A DNA stretch of 64,000 bases from Voacanga thouarsii. Lineage: Eukaryota; Streptophyta; Magnoliopsida; Gentianales; Apocynaceae. The stretch spans positions 1,364,001-1,428,000 of the forward strand of contig JANUWF010001479.1 of NCBI GenBank assembly GCA_026120185.1, in the 5' to 3' direction. The position numbers and the translations under genes are program-made. The notes below the pieces were generated by a model, which was not told where the DNA came from, did not search any database, and saw only the letters and a program-made list of their open reading frames with translations. Of this stretch, positions 47,344 to 58,770 are shown piece by piece; position 1 is the stretch's first letter; the number at the start of each line of letters is the position of its first letter.

Positions 47344-48969
47344 ACAATACAAAAGCATTAGATTAACAATATTAGGGACCACTACTAGTTCCATCTTGAA
47401 CTTCTTGATAAAAACTGCTTCCTTATCTGCTTCAGAAGCGGCTAAATACTCAACTTTAATTGTCGAGTCGGCAATAGTATTTTATTTGGAATTTTTTAAC
47501 TTACTGTCCCTGCACCTAACGTAAAATACGTAGCCTAATTGTGATTTGAAATCATCCTTATTAGATTGAAAATTGGTATCAGTATAATCTTTTATTTTTA
47601 ATTCAACTTCTCCATATACCAAGAATATGTTATTAGTCATTCGCAAGTACTTAAGGATATTCTTTACAACCACCCAATGAGCCTCTCTAGGGTCAGATTG
47701 GTATATGCTCGTTAAGCTGAGAGTACAGGATATGTTGGGCATAGTACATATCATAGCATACATGATAGATCTAATTACTGAAGCATATGGAATTCTAGTC
47801 GTGTGATCTTTTTCAACTTGTGTCTTGAGAGACATCGACTTTGAAAGACTTATCCTATAAGACATGGGTAAGAATCCCTTTTTGGATTGATCCATATTGA
47901 TCCTTTTTAACACTTTGTTAATGTATGTAGACTGTCAAAAACTGAACAATCTTTTTTATCTATCTTTATAAATCCTTTTTCTCAAAATATAAGTTATTTC
48001 TCCAAGGTCTTTCATGGAGAACTTCTTGGATAACCTTGAAGAATTGATACATCATTTCCTATTAACAATGTATCATCCACATAAAGTAATAGGAAAATGA
48101 CTGCATTCCCACTACCTTCTTGTATGCACAAGGTTCATCCATATTTTGAATGAAACCAAAATTTTTAATTGTTTCATCAAAATATATGTTCCAACTCTTA
48201 GAAGCTTGCTTAAGTCCATAAATGAACTTTTGCAACTTGCACACTTTTGTGCTATTTTTGGATGTGAAACCTTTAGATTGTGTCATGTACATTTCCTCAA
48301 TTAGATTTTCTTTTAGAAAAGCTATTTTCACATCTATTTGTTAGATCTCATAATCATAATGGGCGGCAAGTGTTAGGAGTATCCTTACGGATTTTAGCAT
48401 GGAAACTGGCGAGAAAGTTTCGTTATAGTTAATACTATATTGTTGACGATAACTTTTAGTAACCAATTGTACTTTATAGATTACTACGTTACCGTCTATG
48501 TTGGTTTTCTTTTTGAAAATCCACTTGCACCCAATAAGTTTGCTTCCCATACTTGGTTGTCATATATGGAATCCATTTCTGACTTCACAGCTTCAAGCTA
48601 TTTGTCAGATTGTGAACTATTCAGAACACCCTTGTAAGTAGTAGGATTATTTTCATCTATGAGCAATATGTCATTATAGTCACTTATAAGAAATCCATAT
48701 ATCTCAAGTGTCACATGTATCCTACTTGACCTACGAGGTTCTTGTGTAGACGGAGGTTCATCTATTCTCTTAATAGATGTAAGTTTAGACGGTTGATCCA
48801 TGCTTGTTTGTTTTTCTTGAACTTCACTAAATTTAATTTTACTCCCACTGTCTCCTTTAAACTTGTGTTCCTTCTCTAAGAAGACAGCATGCTTTGAAAT
48901 AAATATTTTATTTTTGAAAGGGAGATAAAAATAATATCCAAATGATTCTTTCAGATATCCAACAAACAA
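47344..48969 (-). pseudogene. reverse transcriptase and RNase H part of the second Copia pol
   Basis: Integrase C-terminal remnant MFVGYLKESFGYYFYLPFK leads into SSRIHVTLEIYGF. The reverse transcriptase follows with LIGCKWIFKKKTNIDGNV (48540), YNETFSPVSMLKSVR, QMDVKIAFLKENLIEEMYM (48340) and KLQKFIYGLKQASKSW. The box LLLYVDDTLLIG is intact at about 48090..48060 but only in a frame shifted from its upstream part. Further on are SVIRSIMYAMICTMPN and TIKVEYLAASEADKEA (47440). The frame ends at the Gypsy insertion in ...LLYCDN. Several stops occur. Confidence 0.9.
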
Positions 48970-49512
48970 ATATTTGTTAGACTTATTTTTAAATTTGTCT
49001 AACTGTGACCTTTTAATAAAGGTTAGGCAACCCTATATTCTCAAGTGAGATAACTTTGGTCTCTTATCAAAGAATAATTTAAATAGGATAATATAAACCA
49101 TTTTTGAAGAAACTCAGTTTAGTATATAAATAACAGTCTCCTGTGCATATTTCCAAAATAATTTTGGTAAGTCCGCAAAAGCCATTATGGTCTATACCAT
49201 GTCTAAGAAGATTCAATTTCTTCTCTTAGATACACCATTATGTTGAGGTATATATGATGGGGTCAATTAAGATAATATCTCAGTCTCTCTTAGATAACTT
49301 TGAAACTTTTAGTTTAAGTATTCACCTCCTCGATTAGATCTTAGAGTTTTAATATTTTTGCCAAGGTATTTTTCTATTTCATTCCTGAATTGTTTGACCT
49401 TGTCAAAAATTTCGTATTTGTATTTTATTAAATATAAATACCTATATAATGAATAATCATTAATAAAGGTAATGAAGTACTGATAATCTTCTCTTACGTG
49501 TATTGACATGGG

Positions 49513-49515
<3 letters not shown>
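48970..49515 (-). pseudogene. integrase core of the second Copia pol
   Basis: It reads MSIHVREDYQYFITFINDYS, then IKTLRSNRGGEYLN (49340) and, after stops, PQHNGVSKRRN (49215). In Copia integrases these are normally LRSD and NGVSERRN, so two of the three catalytic acids are replaced (Asp by Asn, Glu by Lys). Downstream residues are scrambled by frameshifts. Confidence 0.85.

Positions 49516-49553
<38 letters not shown>
49514..49553. repeat. (AT)n microsatellite in the Copia integrase remnant
   Basis: About 36 bases of alternating A and T interrupt the coding remnant just upstream of the integrase core. Confidence 0.9.
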
Positions 49554-49555
<2 letters not shown>

Positions 49556-50268
49556 TATGTATGAGTTCTAATAACTCTTTGGCCCTCTCACTTTTATCAA
49601 AAAAGGGAGTTTTAGCAATTTTTTCAAGTAAACAAGACTCGCATGTGCCATATGATTCGTGATCAAATGACCATAAGTCACCAAACTTGTGTAACTTAGA
49701 ACACGACTCTTATATGGCCTAAACGACAATAGCATAAGATAAGATTGAGTTATCTTTTCTCTATTTCTTGTTGTTCATATTGAGAATATGATCATTCATG
49801 TCTAGAATATAAAAACCATTTATCAATGTTGCAGTACCATATTAGACATAATTTAATGAAAAAGAACAACTTTTATTCTTGAAAATTAAATGAAAACTAT
49901 TTATGTCCAAGCAAGCAACTGAGATAAAGTTCTTAAGTAAAAAGAGTACATAATAACAGTTTGTAAGTTCTAAAATCCATCTAGAAGGTAAGAATAGATG
50001 ATAAGTCCCCACAGCAAGTGCAGCAACCTTTGCTCCATTTGCAGCACGTAGGTCTATACACCATTTTAAAGCTTTTTACTGTCATTTAGTCCCTACAAAT
50101 TATTGTACAAATGAGATCCACATCTGATATCTAATACTTATATTTTATTATTAAAGGCAACATTGATCTCAATTATATATATACCAGGAGTGGAAATAGA
50201 AGTGCCTGCAAGATTCTTCTTCTCATTCTTTTCTTTGACGGTCTCCAAGTAGCCTTGCAGTTGCGTCT
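49554..50268 (-). pseudogene. protease to pre-integrase region of the second Copia element, heavily decayed
   Basis: It lies between gag and integrase. Scattered pieces are readable on the minus strand, such as KGVLL/HTSLVT-like words and CESCLLEKIAKTPFFDK near 49630. The protease motif cannot be identified with confidence. Confidence 0.45.
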
Positions 50269-51024
50269 CTAATGGCTCATCTTGCTACAATGATGACATG
50301 AGCCTTTGGTGGTCGCCTTCTTTTTCTTCGCACCACCTTTGGGCTTAGTGGGAACCTTCTTCTTCTTGTTGTTGGGAACTTTCTTCTTAGAAAAGGAAGA
50401 ATCTACCAGCATTACTATATTGTCTTCCTTCTTTAAGGAAGTTTTTGCAATCTTGAGAAAGTTAATCAACTCGAGTAGCGTGGTCTCAATCTTATTCATT
50501 TTGTAGTTAGTCACAAATTGTGAAAAATTACTTGGCAAAGATTGTAGAATTAAGTTGACAATTAATTCATGATCTATTACAAACTTAAGTAACCCAAGCT
50601 TCTCAATCAAGCCTAACATTTTCAGCCCATGAGTGGTCATAGAAGCACCATCAGCCATCTTGGATCATAACAATTATTTAGAGATCTTGCATCTCTCTGT
50701 TCTAGCTTGCTGACTAAATAGCTCCCTAAGATTGAAGATAATAGTTTGAGCATCCATAGACTCATGCTACCTTTGTAGCTCAGGGGTCATTGATGCCAAT
50801 ATGATATAATAAGCTGTGTCACTGTCCTCATGGTGTTTTTTATGGATAACATGCTTATCAACAGGAGTATCTTGGGTTGGTGGTGGTAAAATAGGAGCAT
50901 CTAGCACGTAAAGTAATTTTTTGGACTTGAGAACGATTCTTAAATTTTTATACCAGTCCAGAAAATTTGACTCAGTAAGCTTATTGGTTTCCAAGATACT
51001 ACGTAAATTCAAGTTGGTCGACAT
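50269..51024 (-). pseudogene. gag of the second Copia element
   Basis: It starts MSTNLNLRSILETNKLTESN, FLDWYKNLRIVLKSKKL, a UBN2-like Copia gag domain. After a stop near 50767 it continues with MADGASMTTHGLKM, LILQSLPSNFSQFVTNYKMN, a Lys-rich stretch and CHHCSKMSH, the first half of a zinc knuckle that then breaks off. The start ATG lies about 1.9 kb after the primer site, an unusually long leader that may contain an insertion. Confidence 0.85.
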
Positions 51025-52883
51025 GATGTAAATGATCTAAATGTAAAGATAGAGAAATTAGCAAAATGTATATGCACATGATATGCAAATAATTAGGTCT
51101 TCAATTAAGTGTATAATTATTTTACTATTTTACTCAAATTAAAAGCCCCCACTATTGATTCGAAAAAGCGCATTGGAAGATTTTCTACTGGACCAGTACC
51201 CAAATTCCTTAAGAATGATCTTGGGTTAGCCTAACAAACTAGTCTTAACTTCAATGGTAGGTATTCAATACCAATTACATCGAATGTAATTATCAGATCA
51301 TTGGGTGATTAGCATTTTTTAATCTTAAAGCCTTTAAGTTAGCCATATCTTGCCTCTAATTTTTTTTATGCTTGAGTTAAACCAATTGGGATAAAGAAAT
51401 TAGTTAAACTTAACCCACTAATCAAGAATTTAAATTCCATAACTTGAACATACTAGATATCAAGTAGGTTTGAGTTAACCCAACAATTTGATCTCAAAAA
51501 AGAACTCTCATTCTTACTATTTTAATGGAAGGCATTAAATTTAATATTACTTTAGGGATATGTTATATTAGTGGTCTCATATATTTGACATGCGTAAATA
51601 TCAACACATTGATAATATTGTAATAGTCTCAATTACATGGCTTGGTTATGGACTTTTTTAGATTAATTTTCTTGAGCCAAGTAGGAAATTAATTATGGTT
51701 AAACCTACGTGTTCATGCATGTTTTGAAAAGAAAATCTTACCATCTTCTTGCTTCGTCTTGATTGCCATATCCATAAACTCGTAAAATAATTTCCATTCC
51801 TAGCTAACCTATATAATCTAATTACATAAATTCCTAATGAAAAAATTTCGAGTTACATTCGAGGAGATTTAGATGAGAAGAGAAATTACAAGATAATTAT
51901 AGAGAAAGGTAGAACACACAGACCCACCCTTTTTATTCAAAACAAAGCAATAAAAAATGCATGACATAATATTAATTAATCAAAATTAATTGGTCTAAGT
52001 CTACAACCAAGCCAACAAACCAAGAATATGCTTAAACATATTGAGCAAAATAAATGTACATAAAATATAAATTTTCAAAATTATTATTTTGGAAAATAAT
52101 ATGGTTAGTCCCAAAATCTAATTTTGAAAAAACAGTAGGTTCCAAAATCTAAATTTGGAAACTTATAGGTCATTCTGAAGAACATTTTGGTGAGCAAAAT
52201 AAAATATATATTTTTTAATAAATAAGGAAGTTGGTCGTCGGCTTCAAGCAAGCTGGTCACCGACTTTGGATTTTTGTGAGACAAGCCAAGACCAGGCTAT
52301 GTAAGCCGGTCACATCCTTGAATCAAATTCAAAGCGGTCACTAGCTTTGCATAGCTGGGCTACTGGCTATGCAAACAATTTGCATAGCCAGTTCACAGTT
52401 TGGACCTAAAACCTTTTTTTTTTTTGCTCATTTTTTCTAGTTTTTGATCTTCCAAAATCCAGTTGGTTTTCCCTCATAAATCTGAATCTGTATGAACATG
52501 ACGTTATGGACATTACCAAAACCGACTTCAACAAACACACGTTGAGAAGGCAAGCATGCTGGATTTTAGAAATTCCTTTTTCTTTTTTGTTTTGTTCAGG
52601 CTTTTAGAAAACTAAACATTCAAGGAAAAACAAAGGCCCATTCACATAGATTTCATAAATCAATACTGTAACCAATTACAGCAACTATGTGTGAACAAAA
52701 CGAAAAGAACACTATTTTTTTTTTTAGAAAACGTAACGATCCATGAAACAATTTTCATAGAACCTGAACATAATTTTGAAACTCTTTCAAAATTTAGAAC
52801 ATTTATAAAACAATTTCATAATGCCAAATTTATTTTGAAACAATTTCAAAATTAATAATAAACCCATAAAATACATACGAAAT
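51025..52883. other. leader region of the second Copia element
   Basis: AT-rich DNA with no coding signal. It contains a segment near 52220..52400 with repeated GCTGGTCAC and AGCCGGTCAC words. Its length suggests an additional unrecognised insertion. Confidence 0.4.
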
Positions 52884-52896
52884 GGCTCTAATACCA
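52884..52896 (-). other. primer-binding site of the second Copia element
   Basis: TGGTATTAGAGCC on the minus strand, one change from the initiator Met tRNA complement TGGTATCAGAGCC, next to the LTR end. Confidence 0.85.
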
Positions 52897-52897
52897 C

Positions 52898-53421
52898 TAT
52901 TGGATTTTGATAATGTAAACCAATTTACACACAGCGAAAAAAAAATTAAAATGAAATCCACTCAAAGGAACAACACATATGTAATTAAACAGGCTACAAA
53001 AGAGAAGAAAAATGCGGCTTTTAAACTCAAGGAACCCTTCCGTGAGTTGTTCAAGTCACGAACCACCAAAGTCCAAGAATAGAAGTTTCTCCAATATTGA
53101 TCCACACGAGGATGTATTTAAGAACCACCAAAATATTTTTCTAGAAAAATTTATTGGCGGATAGGTTTTTTTAATTTGGAGAAGAAAAAGGAAAAAAGAA
53201 GAAATTGTTTTCTTTATATTTTTTTGCACGACCACCCATAACGGCGCGCATGTATATCTGTATATCTATGTATTCTTTCGTGGGTTCCAGATTCTAAGGA
53301 CTCACTGCCTCTGGAAAGCCACAAGACTTATTTTCTTTAATTGTTATTGGGCTTAGAATTTAAACAAATTGTAGTTGGACCCATAAGGCATTAATAATTG
53401 CAATTTCATCCTACTAATTAT
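52898..53421 (-). repeat. 5' LTR of the second Copia element, truncated
   Basis: It aligns with 42301 onward for about 520 bp and stops at CCTACTAATTA, exactly where a Gypsy LTR starts (53422). The rest of this LTR, including its promoter end, is not found to the right. Confidence 0.85.
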
Positions 53422-54818
53422 TGATAGGGCTAAAATCATCATTCATTTTCTAGTTATTTGAGGATGTTTTGTGATACATTTAATGTAATAACCAGGCATG
53501 TTTCTTCATATTTGATATTTTACCTTTGAAAAGGTATTTTGGCATTTTTATGCAGAATAAAGCAAGAAAAAGGTAAAAATTGATGCCAAATAGAGCACGG
53601 CCGATGTTGGCCCAAGACTGGAAATAGGGGAGAAAAATATAGCAACGTTGCTCGACCAGAGCACGACTGGTATCGGTCGTGCGGGATTGAGCCAACGCCT
53701 GCCTTAGGCTGTCCAGAGGCGGCATGGGCTTCAAATTTCGTGCAGATTTGAGAATTTCCTAAGAGTTTTGATATTTTTCAACTTGTACTCGGTCTAGAAC
53801 TTTTGGGGAACGATTTTTGGCATCTTGGGAGCTTATTTAAGTAGGAAAAATACAAGAGAAACACATGAATTCAAGAATTAAAGCTACAAATGAGTCATTA
53901 AAGAGGGAATTCATCACTCAATAGGGTATTATTCAAGAGGGTCTTCAAAGAATAAGAAGGGGGCTTGTCTATGAGTTCTTTCTTTTACTTTTGTTTTCTT
54001 TTTTTAAAATAATGATGTGATCAATATTTTCATTATAATTTGACATTATTTTGGGATTTATGATTTTTGAGTTAATTTTGTCTTTTGATCAATTGATTAT
54101 TATGCTTGGTATTTGATTACTTATTTTAATTTAGGAATTGATTGATTGATTGATTCTTCTTATTTATTTGCTTGTAAAAGAGGTTGATAGTGGTTTCAAT
54201 TTAATTAATTTTATATTTGTTATCTCTTAACTTGTTTGAAAAAGGAGTTAATTGTCAAGAATTTGGGTAATAAAAAATTAGTTAATAATTGCTAAAATAT
54301 AGAGTCATTGGTTAATTTCGTGCTCTAAATCACCTAGAACATACAGATTTATGTAAGGATTAATTTTAATGCATCTTTTGAGTAAATTGGTTGAGACAGA
54401 ATATGTTCACTGATTTAGCTAAAGGGTAATGATGCCACGTATTGCAAACGAAGTGGGCCTACTTTATTCTTTTATGATGCCAAGATAATAATTGATTAAT
54501 ATAATTGTTAAGTAATTCATTGCCATATCTTCAAGAATATTTGTCTAATTGCATATTCTTTCATGCTTGAGTTGTATAAATTTTTCTTTATTTTCCTTTT
54601 TATTCTCTTATTATTTTATTGAATGAGTGAAACAATAAATTAGAAGTGACTAATGGTAGTTGTTTCTTAAGAATCGATATTCGTTAATTCCTTATGCTAT
54701 GTTTGCGATGAGTACACTTGCTTATATGTGTAATTTGGAGATTAATGTTTTAATTAAAATTTAGTTAGGGATGAACTTAAAATTATATGGTTTTTATACA
54801 TCTAAATTCTATGCATCA
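53422..54818 (+). repeat. Gypsy (Tat/Athila-like) 5' LTR
   Basis: It runs from TGATAGGGCTAAAATCATC to ATTCTATGCATCA, with TG...CA ends and 1,397 bp. It is the same family as the solo LTR at 45786..47338, in opposite orientation. It is followed within a few bases by a Gypsy primer site. The frame at 53480..53734 is in its U3 and is not a gene. Confidence 0.85.
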
Positions 54819-54824
54819 AGTTTT

Positions 54825-54843
54825 TGGCGCCCATTGCCAGGGA
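54825..54843 (+). other. Gypsy primer-binding site
   Basis: TGGCGCCCATTGCCAGGGA resembles the TGGCGCCGTTGCCGGGGA site of Tat/Athila/Ogre-type elements. The element breaks off about 20 bases later at viral sequence, so only the LTR and primer site remain. Confidence 0.85.
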
Positions 54844-54865
54844 ACAATATTATAAAAGTTTGGAT

Positions 54866-54955
54866 TTCATTGGTTGAGCGGAGAGTTTCTTTGGTTTTTT
54901 CAAAAAATTTTGCAGGAATGAGACCTTCTTGAATGCAGTTGAGATCAGCTCTGGT
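54866..54955 (-). other. stray duplicate of the pararetroviral protease region
   Basis: This segment closely matches 58598..58690 of the viral copy to the right, with shared GAGAGTTTCTTTGGTTTTTTC and GAATGAGACCTTC words, but it is joined to the viral regulatory region instead of the rest of the protease. It marks a rearranged or concatenated viral integration. Confidence 0.8.
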
Positions 54956-55290
54956 ATCCTATACGCAGATGCATGTACAAAATGCACAAAAAGTAGTAAG
55001 TACAAAAGAAATAAATGAGGCGGCTTAGCCGACTATATGCAAATGCATGTAGAAGAAGAGGAAGAAATACAGAAAATAGATTTATTACAAAGGAAAGTAA
55101 AATTACATAAATGAAAACACTATTACATATATTGAAAGTTAGAAAGGGAATTCTAACCACTGGGAGAGGGAGAGTAAACTTGGAGAGTTGTGTATTGATC
55201 TATGACCAAATTGTGTGTTGTGTGAAAGTTGATGACTATATTTATAGACAATTTTTGCTGATGTCATGGGTAATGTTAGTAGTTTTGTTG
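54956..55290 (-). promoter_or_regulatory. intergenic regulatory region of the endogenous pararetrovirus
   Basis: On the minus strand, copies of TGACATCA precede a TATA box (TCTATAAATATAG, 55249..55236). AATAAA follows at 55086..55081, about 130 bases after the expected start site. This arrangement of promoter, short transcribed stretch and poly(A) signal is the one used by Caulimoviridae for their terminally redundant RNA. Whether it is active in the plant is unknown. Confidence 0.7.
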
Positions 55291-55364
55291 ATGTCATGCT
55301 GATGTCACTTGTAATGTCACTAATGATGTCATGCTGATGTCACCAATGATGCTTGCTGATGTCA
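55259..55364 (-). repeat. six TGACATCA boxes upstream of the viral TATA box
   Basis: Exact TGACATCA (TGATGTCA on the plus strand) occurs at 55259, 55289, 55300, 55324, 55335 and 55357, some 11 bases apart in pairs. The word is an as-1-like/bZIP (TGA factor) core. Confidence 0.85.
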
Positions 55365-56853
55365 CCTGTGATGTTATAATTTTTTTTAAAAGAATTTTAT
55401 TCGAAAAAAGAATCTTTTTCTTCAAATCCATCTTCGTTATCATTTTGGTCATTTGGAGGAGTGTCTTCAGAGGACTGTTTTTCAGACGGTTCAGAAGGTT
55501 CATTTTTTATTTGCTGTAAAAGGTTTTTCATGGCGGTTAGAAAACCTTCTTTGGAAGTTGCTGCTGCAATTGATTTCTGCTGTAGAAATCCAGTTTACTG
55601 GCTATCAGAGGGAGATTGATATTTTGGGTTAGCCTTAAACCATTTGTCGATGGAGGGAATATAAGTGTTCTGGGCATTCCAGTCCTTCCACCATTTACAA
55701 TGTCCTTGAAGAGTAAGGTGAGGAAGACCTTACTGATCTGCTTCTTTGAAGTATGAAAACTTTTGGGAATATATCCAAGTGAGCTTGAATATACTGAAGA
55801 ATTGGAGTAGTTGTGGAACTGCTGGCTTTTGATTAAAGTACTTGCTTTTGAAATAATCAAATCCTTCCTGAACAGGTTCTGGGAGGATTGACTCTGTGGG
55901 CCCGTAACATGGCCACCATTGGTTGATAAACCAATGAGGGAACACCAATTAGGTTGGGTTTCTTTTGTTAAAATAAAGAAATCAAGAGTGATTTTGAAAA
56001 TGGTTTTGAAAGGTAAAAGCATTCATGTATGCCTGTTGATAATCCCAATAGTTGTAAACTAACGGGTCAAAAGGTTGGGAGAAGCTTTCCATGCAGAAGG
56101 AGTATGGATAGAGTGTATTTGGACTGAAGTATTGGTAATATACGTTTCAGTTTGTTTGTCTTTATGTGGATGGAAAGAGGTACTTTTGGTATCTACAAGG
56201 ATGAGCTCGTAGTATTTTTGAGAAAATTTTGGAGATTTTTTAATAAAATTGACATCCGAGCCAAAGATTTGCCTAGCTACCTTTTGTAGGTTTGGATCCC
56301 AAAATTCAGTTTCCATTTGTAAAAGTTTCTATACTGTGGGAGTTTGGATATAAGCAGGTTCTTTGAGTAGAAGAGAACCTGGAAGGAACAATTTTGGGCT
56401 CAGAAGACAGAGCCTGTTGGGATGCCGATTGCATCGTGCAAGTGGTTTTGGAGCCTGAGTTTGTGGGGTTTTTTACCGCCACAGATTTAGAATCAGAAGG
56501 GGTTACCTGTCCGGTTACCTGTTAGAAATTGAAGTCCATTTGTTGGCACCATTTTTCAAAGTCTGATTGGCTGAAGATGGATTGAGTTTGGGCATCTTGT
56601 AAATCTTGAGATTCTATAATATCAGCTCAACTAGCTTTTGGTATGTTTGTTAATGAGGGAGGCTCCTGTATTTTGGCTGAATGAGAAGCAGCGGTTTGAG
56701 GTATACTCATGGCATAATCTTTTGGGGAGGTAAATCTAGATTTACCAGAAGAGAAGGATTCACTGGAATCTTTTTGGGGACCTGTGTTACAGGTGGTGCA
56801 GGTAAGGCTGGAAGCTCATTGAGCTTCGGAGGCTTAGTCTTTTTGGGAGGCAT
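55294..56853 (-). pseudogene. ORF downstream of the pararetroviral polymerase
   Basis: An ATG at 56853, right after the end of the polymerase ORF, starts a Pro/Lys-rich frame. After stops (near 56690 and 56520) it continues with FWDPNLQKVARQIFGSDVNF, SQKYYELILVDTKS and HTPSAWKASPN. A further frame has NYSNSSVYSSSLGYIPKSF. I recognise this as the kind of second ORF found after pol in endogenous florendovirus-like copies; its function is not known. It is broken by several stops and frameshifts. Confidence 0.55.
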
Positions 56854-58165
56854 AATTGTCGTCCCTGCAGAAATTTCTGAGTTAAAAAATCAGGAAAAAG
56901 AATTTGAAGATCCTTTGATATATTTTATATCAAAATAAAAAATAGATAGAATAGCTTGCCACCTAGCAAATATCTGTTTTTAGGTAAGATTTTGAACAAC
57001 TTTTTGCAAAACAAATTTTGCAGCTCGGCAATCAATGCGAAGTAAAAATATTTGATTTAATAAATTAGCTTGAAATTTGGAAATGTATAAAATAATTGCC
57101 AAAATTTCATTTTTTATGGTAGGATAGTTCTGCTGAGAACTATACCATTGCTTTGATGCAAATGCAACTATATGCATTTTGCCATTTTTGACTTGTTTAA
57201 GAACATCACCATAGCTGATATCAGAAGCATATGTTTCGACTATTTTGGGGGGCAGAAGGGTCAAGAAGTGCCAAACAGGGAAGAGTCTTGACTTTCATTT
57301 TGACTTACTTGACTATGGAAGTATGGACATCGGTCCATGGAGGAGGAGGCTGCTTGAGTCTGTTGTGTAGGGGTTTAATAAGAATGCTTATTCCTGCAAT
57401 AAACCTAAAAACATAATTGAGACAACCCAAAAAGTGCGGGAGTTGAGTTCAATCAATAATTTGATCTGGAAATTTATCAACAAACTGAATTGACCTCTGG
57501 ATAGGAATAATAGTTCCCTATTGAATTTGATGTCCCAATAATCGGACATTAGTTTGAAAAAGACAGTATTTAGTTTTTGAAATGACTAAACCATTATGTT
57601 TAGCCGTTTGACAGAAAGTTTTTAAATGTTTGAAATGTTGGTCCAAATTGTGAGAAAAAATTAGAACATCATCAATGTAAACAATTATAGATTGAGAAAA
57701 TGGATTAAAAATTTCATTCATAATTCGTTGAAATTCCGAAAGAGCATTTTTTAATCCAAAAGGCATCACGTTCCATTCATATTGGCCAAATGGAATTGTA
57801 AAAGTAGTTTTGTAGCGATCTCTAGGATCAACTTGAATTTGCCAAAAACCTGATTTCAAATTAAATTTTGAAAACAGTAAAGTAGAATGTAATTTGTTTA
57901 GCAAATCTTTTTTGTTTGGAATAGGGTACCTAATCCATTTGAGGGGTAAATTGAGAGGTTTGTAATTGATGACAAGCCTGGGAACACCTCGCTCAAGTTC
58001 AGCATTTTTATTGACATAAAATCCTGCATATCTCCAAGGAGAGTTGCTAGGAGAAATTAATCGTTTTTGCAGAAGATCACTGATCTCTTTTTGGCAATGA
58101 GTTGTGAGCTCATGTTTTATTTGGATAGGATGGGCCTTTGTTGGAATGAATTTTTCATCAAAGTC
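56854..58165 (-). pseudogene. endogenous pararetrovirus reverse transcriptase and RNase H
   Basis: The palm domain (57904..57518) has FSKFNLKSGFWQIQVDPRD, MPFGLKNALSEFQ and the catalytic box IVYIDDVLIF, with fingers blocks upstream to about 58160. RNase H follows at 57264..56980, with its first acid in YASDISYGDVL, then AFASKQWYSSQQNYP and ILAIILYI. It ends with IKYIKGSSNS near 56900. The style is Caulimoviridae, petuvirus or florendovirus-like, rather than Gypsy, because a zinc-knuckle coat-like protein and protease lie upstream and no integrase follows. Stops between RT and RNase H and within the fingers region disable it. Confidence 0.85.
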
Positions 58166-58407
58166 TGACTCGTATGGGAGTTGAACAATGTGTTATTTTT
58201 TGTTCCAAAATGCGGTTGGAAGATCAGAACAAAGTTGGGTCTGGATATGCATATCCATTTTGCAATTTAGGCTTTGATGCTGGGCTTAATCAGATACTGT
58301 TAAAGACGTTGAAAGGCTACATCTTCTTTGAGGAAATTGATTTGGGCTATCTCTAGAAGCTGCAGTTCTTTTTCAATTGGCGGCCTATCGAAAGGAATGA
58401 GTATCTT

Positions 58408-58770
58408 TTAGTTCAGGTGTTCTACCTGAATTCCTTTTTTGAGGACCATAAATGGAATGATCTGTTGAATAAAAAGGGTGCCTAAGATTACAGGGTGAAT
58501 AATATATTTGACAAGTAAGAAGGAAGTAAAGACAGACAATGAAGAATATTTCACCTCAACATTTGAAAGTTTGAAACTAATATCTAATTTCTTACCATTG
58601 GCTGAGCGAAGAGTTTCTTTGGTTTTTTCAAACAATTTTGTAAGAATGAGACCTTCCTGAATGCGGTTGAGATCAACTCTAGCATCAACAAGTGCTAAAA
58701 TTTCTAAAGTTAGAGAATTTTGAATAACCAAAGTGAATCGAACATACCACATTTGAATAGACATTTTTGA
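58408..58770 (-). pseudogene. endogenous pararetrovirus aspartic protease region
   Basis: LEILALVDARVDLNRIQEGL at about 58690 aligns with the retroviral-type protease active site, but the D-T-G triad reads D-A-R, so it should be inactive. IIHPVILGTLFIQQIIPF follows and matches the usual second conserved block (I-L-G-x-x-F). Confidence 0.75.

Larger units (their letters stand above)
42301..53421 (-). mobile_element. second Copia LTR retrotransposon (Tork-like), decayed and interrupted
   Basis: Related LTRs lie at 42301..45537, which includes a nested solo LTR, and 52898..53421 (cut short). Between them on the minus strand are the primer site, gag, integrase, reverse transcriptase, RNase H and purine tract in Copia order. 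The gag start MSTNLNLRSILETNKLTESN and the CxxC knuckle remnant suggest a Tork/Ivana-like lineage. Two solo LTRs are inserted in it and a Gypsy LTR replaces the outer part of the 5' LTR. Catalytic residues are lost in the integrase, and stops are frequent. Confidence 0.9.

Noticed and set aside
53480..53734. minus-strand 84-residue frame
   Set aside because: It lies in the U3 part of the Gypsy LTR, antisense to it, with no domain.
45786..54818. the two related Gypsy LTRs as the pair of one element
   Set aside because: They are in opposite orientation, one has its own exact insertion site with duplications, and the sequence between them is a Copia element.
56980..58165. reading the reverse transcriptase as a Gypsy element
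   Set aside because: No integrase follows RNase H, a coat-like zinc-knuckle region precedes the protease, and a Caulimoviridae-type promoter region lies downstream.
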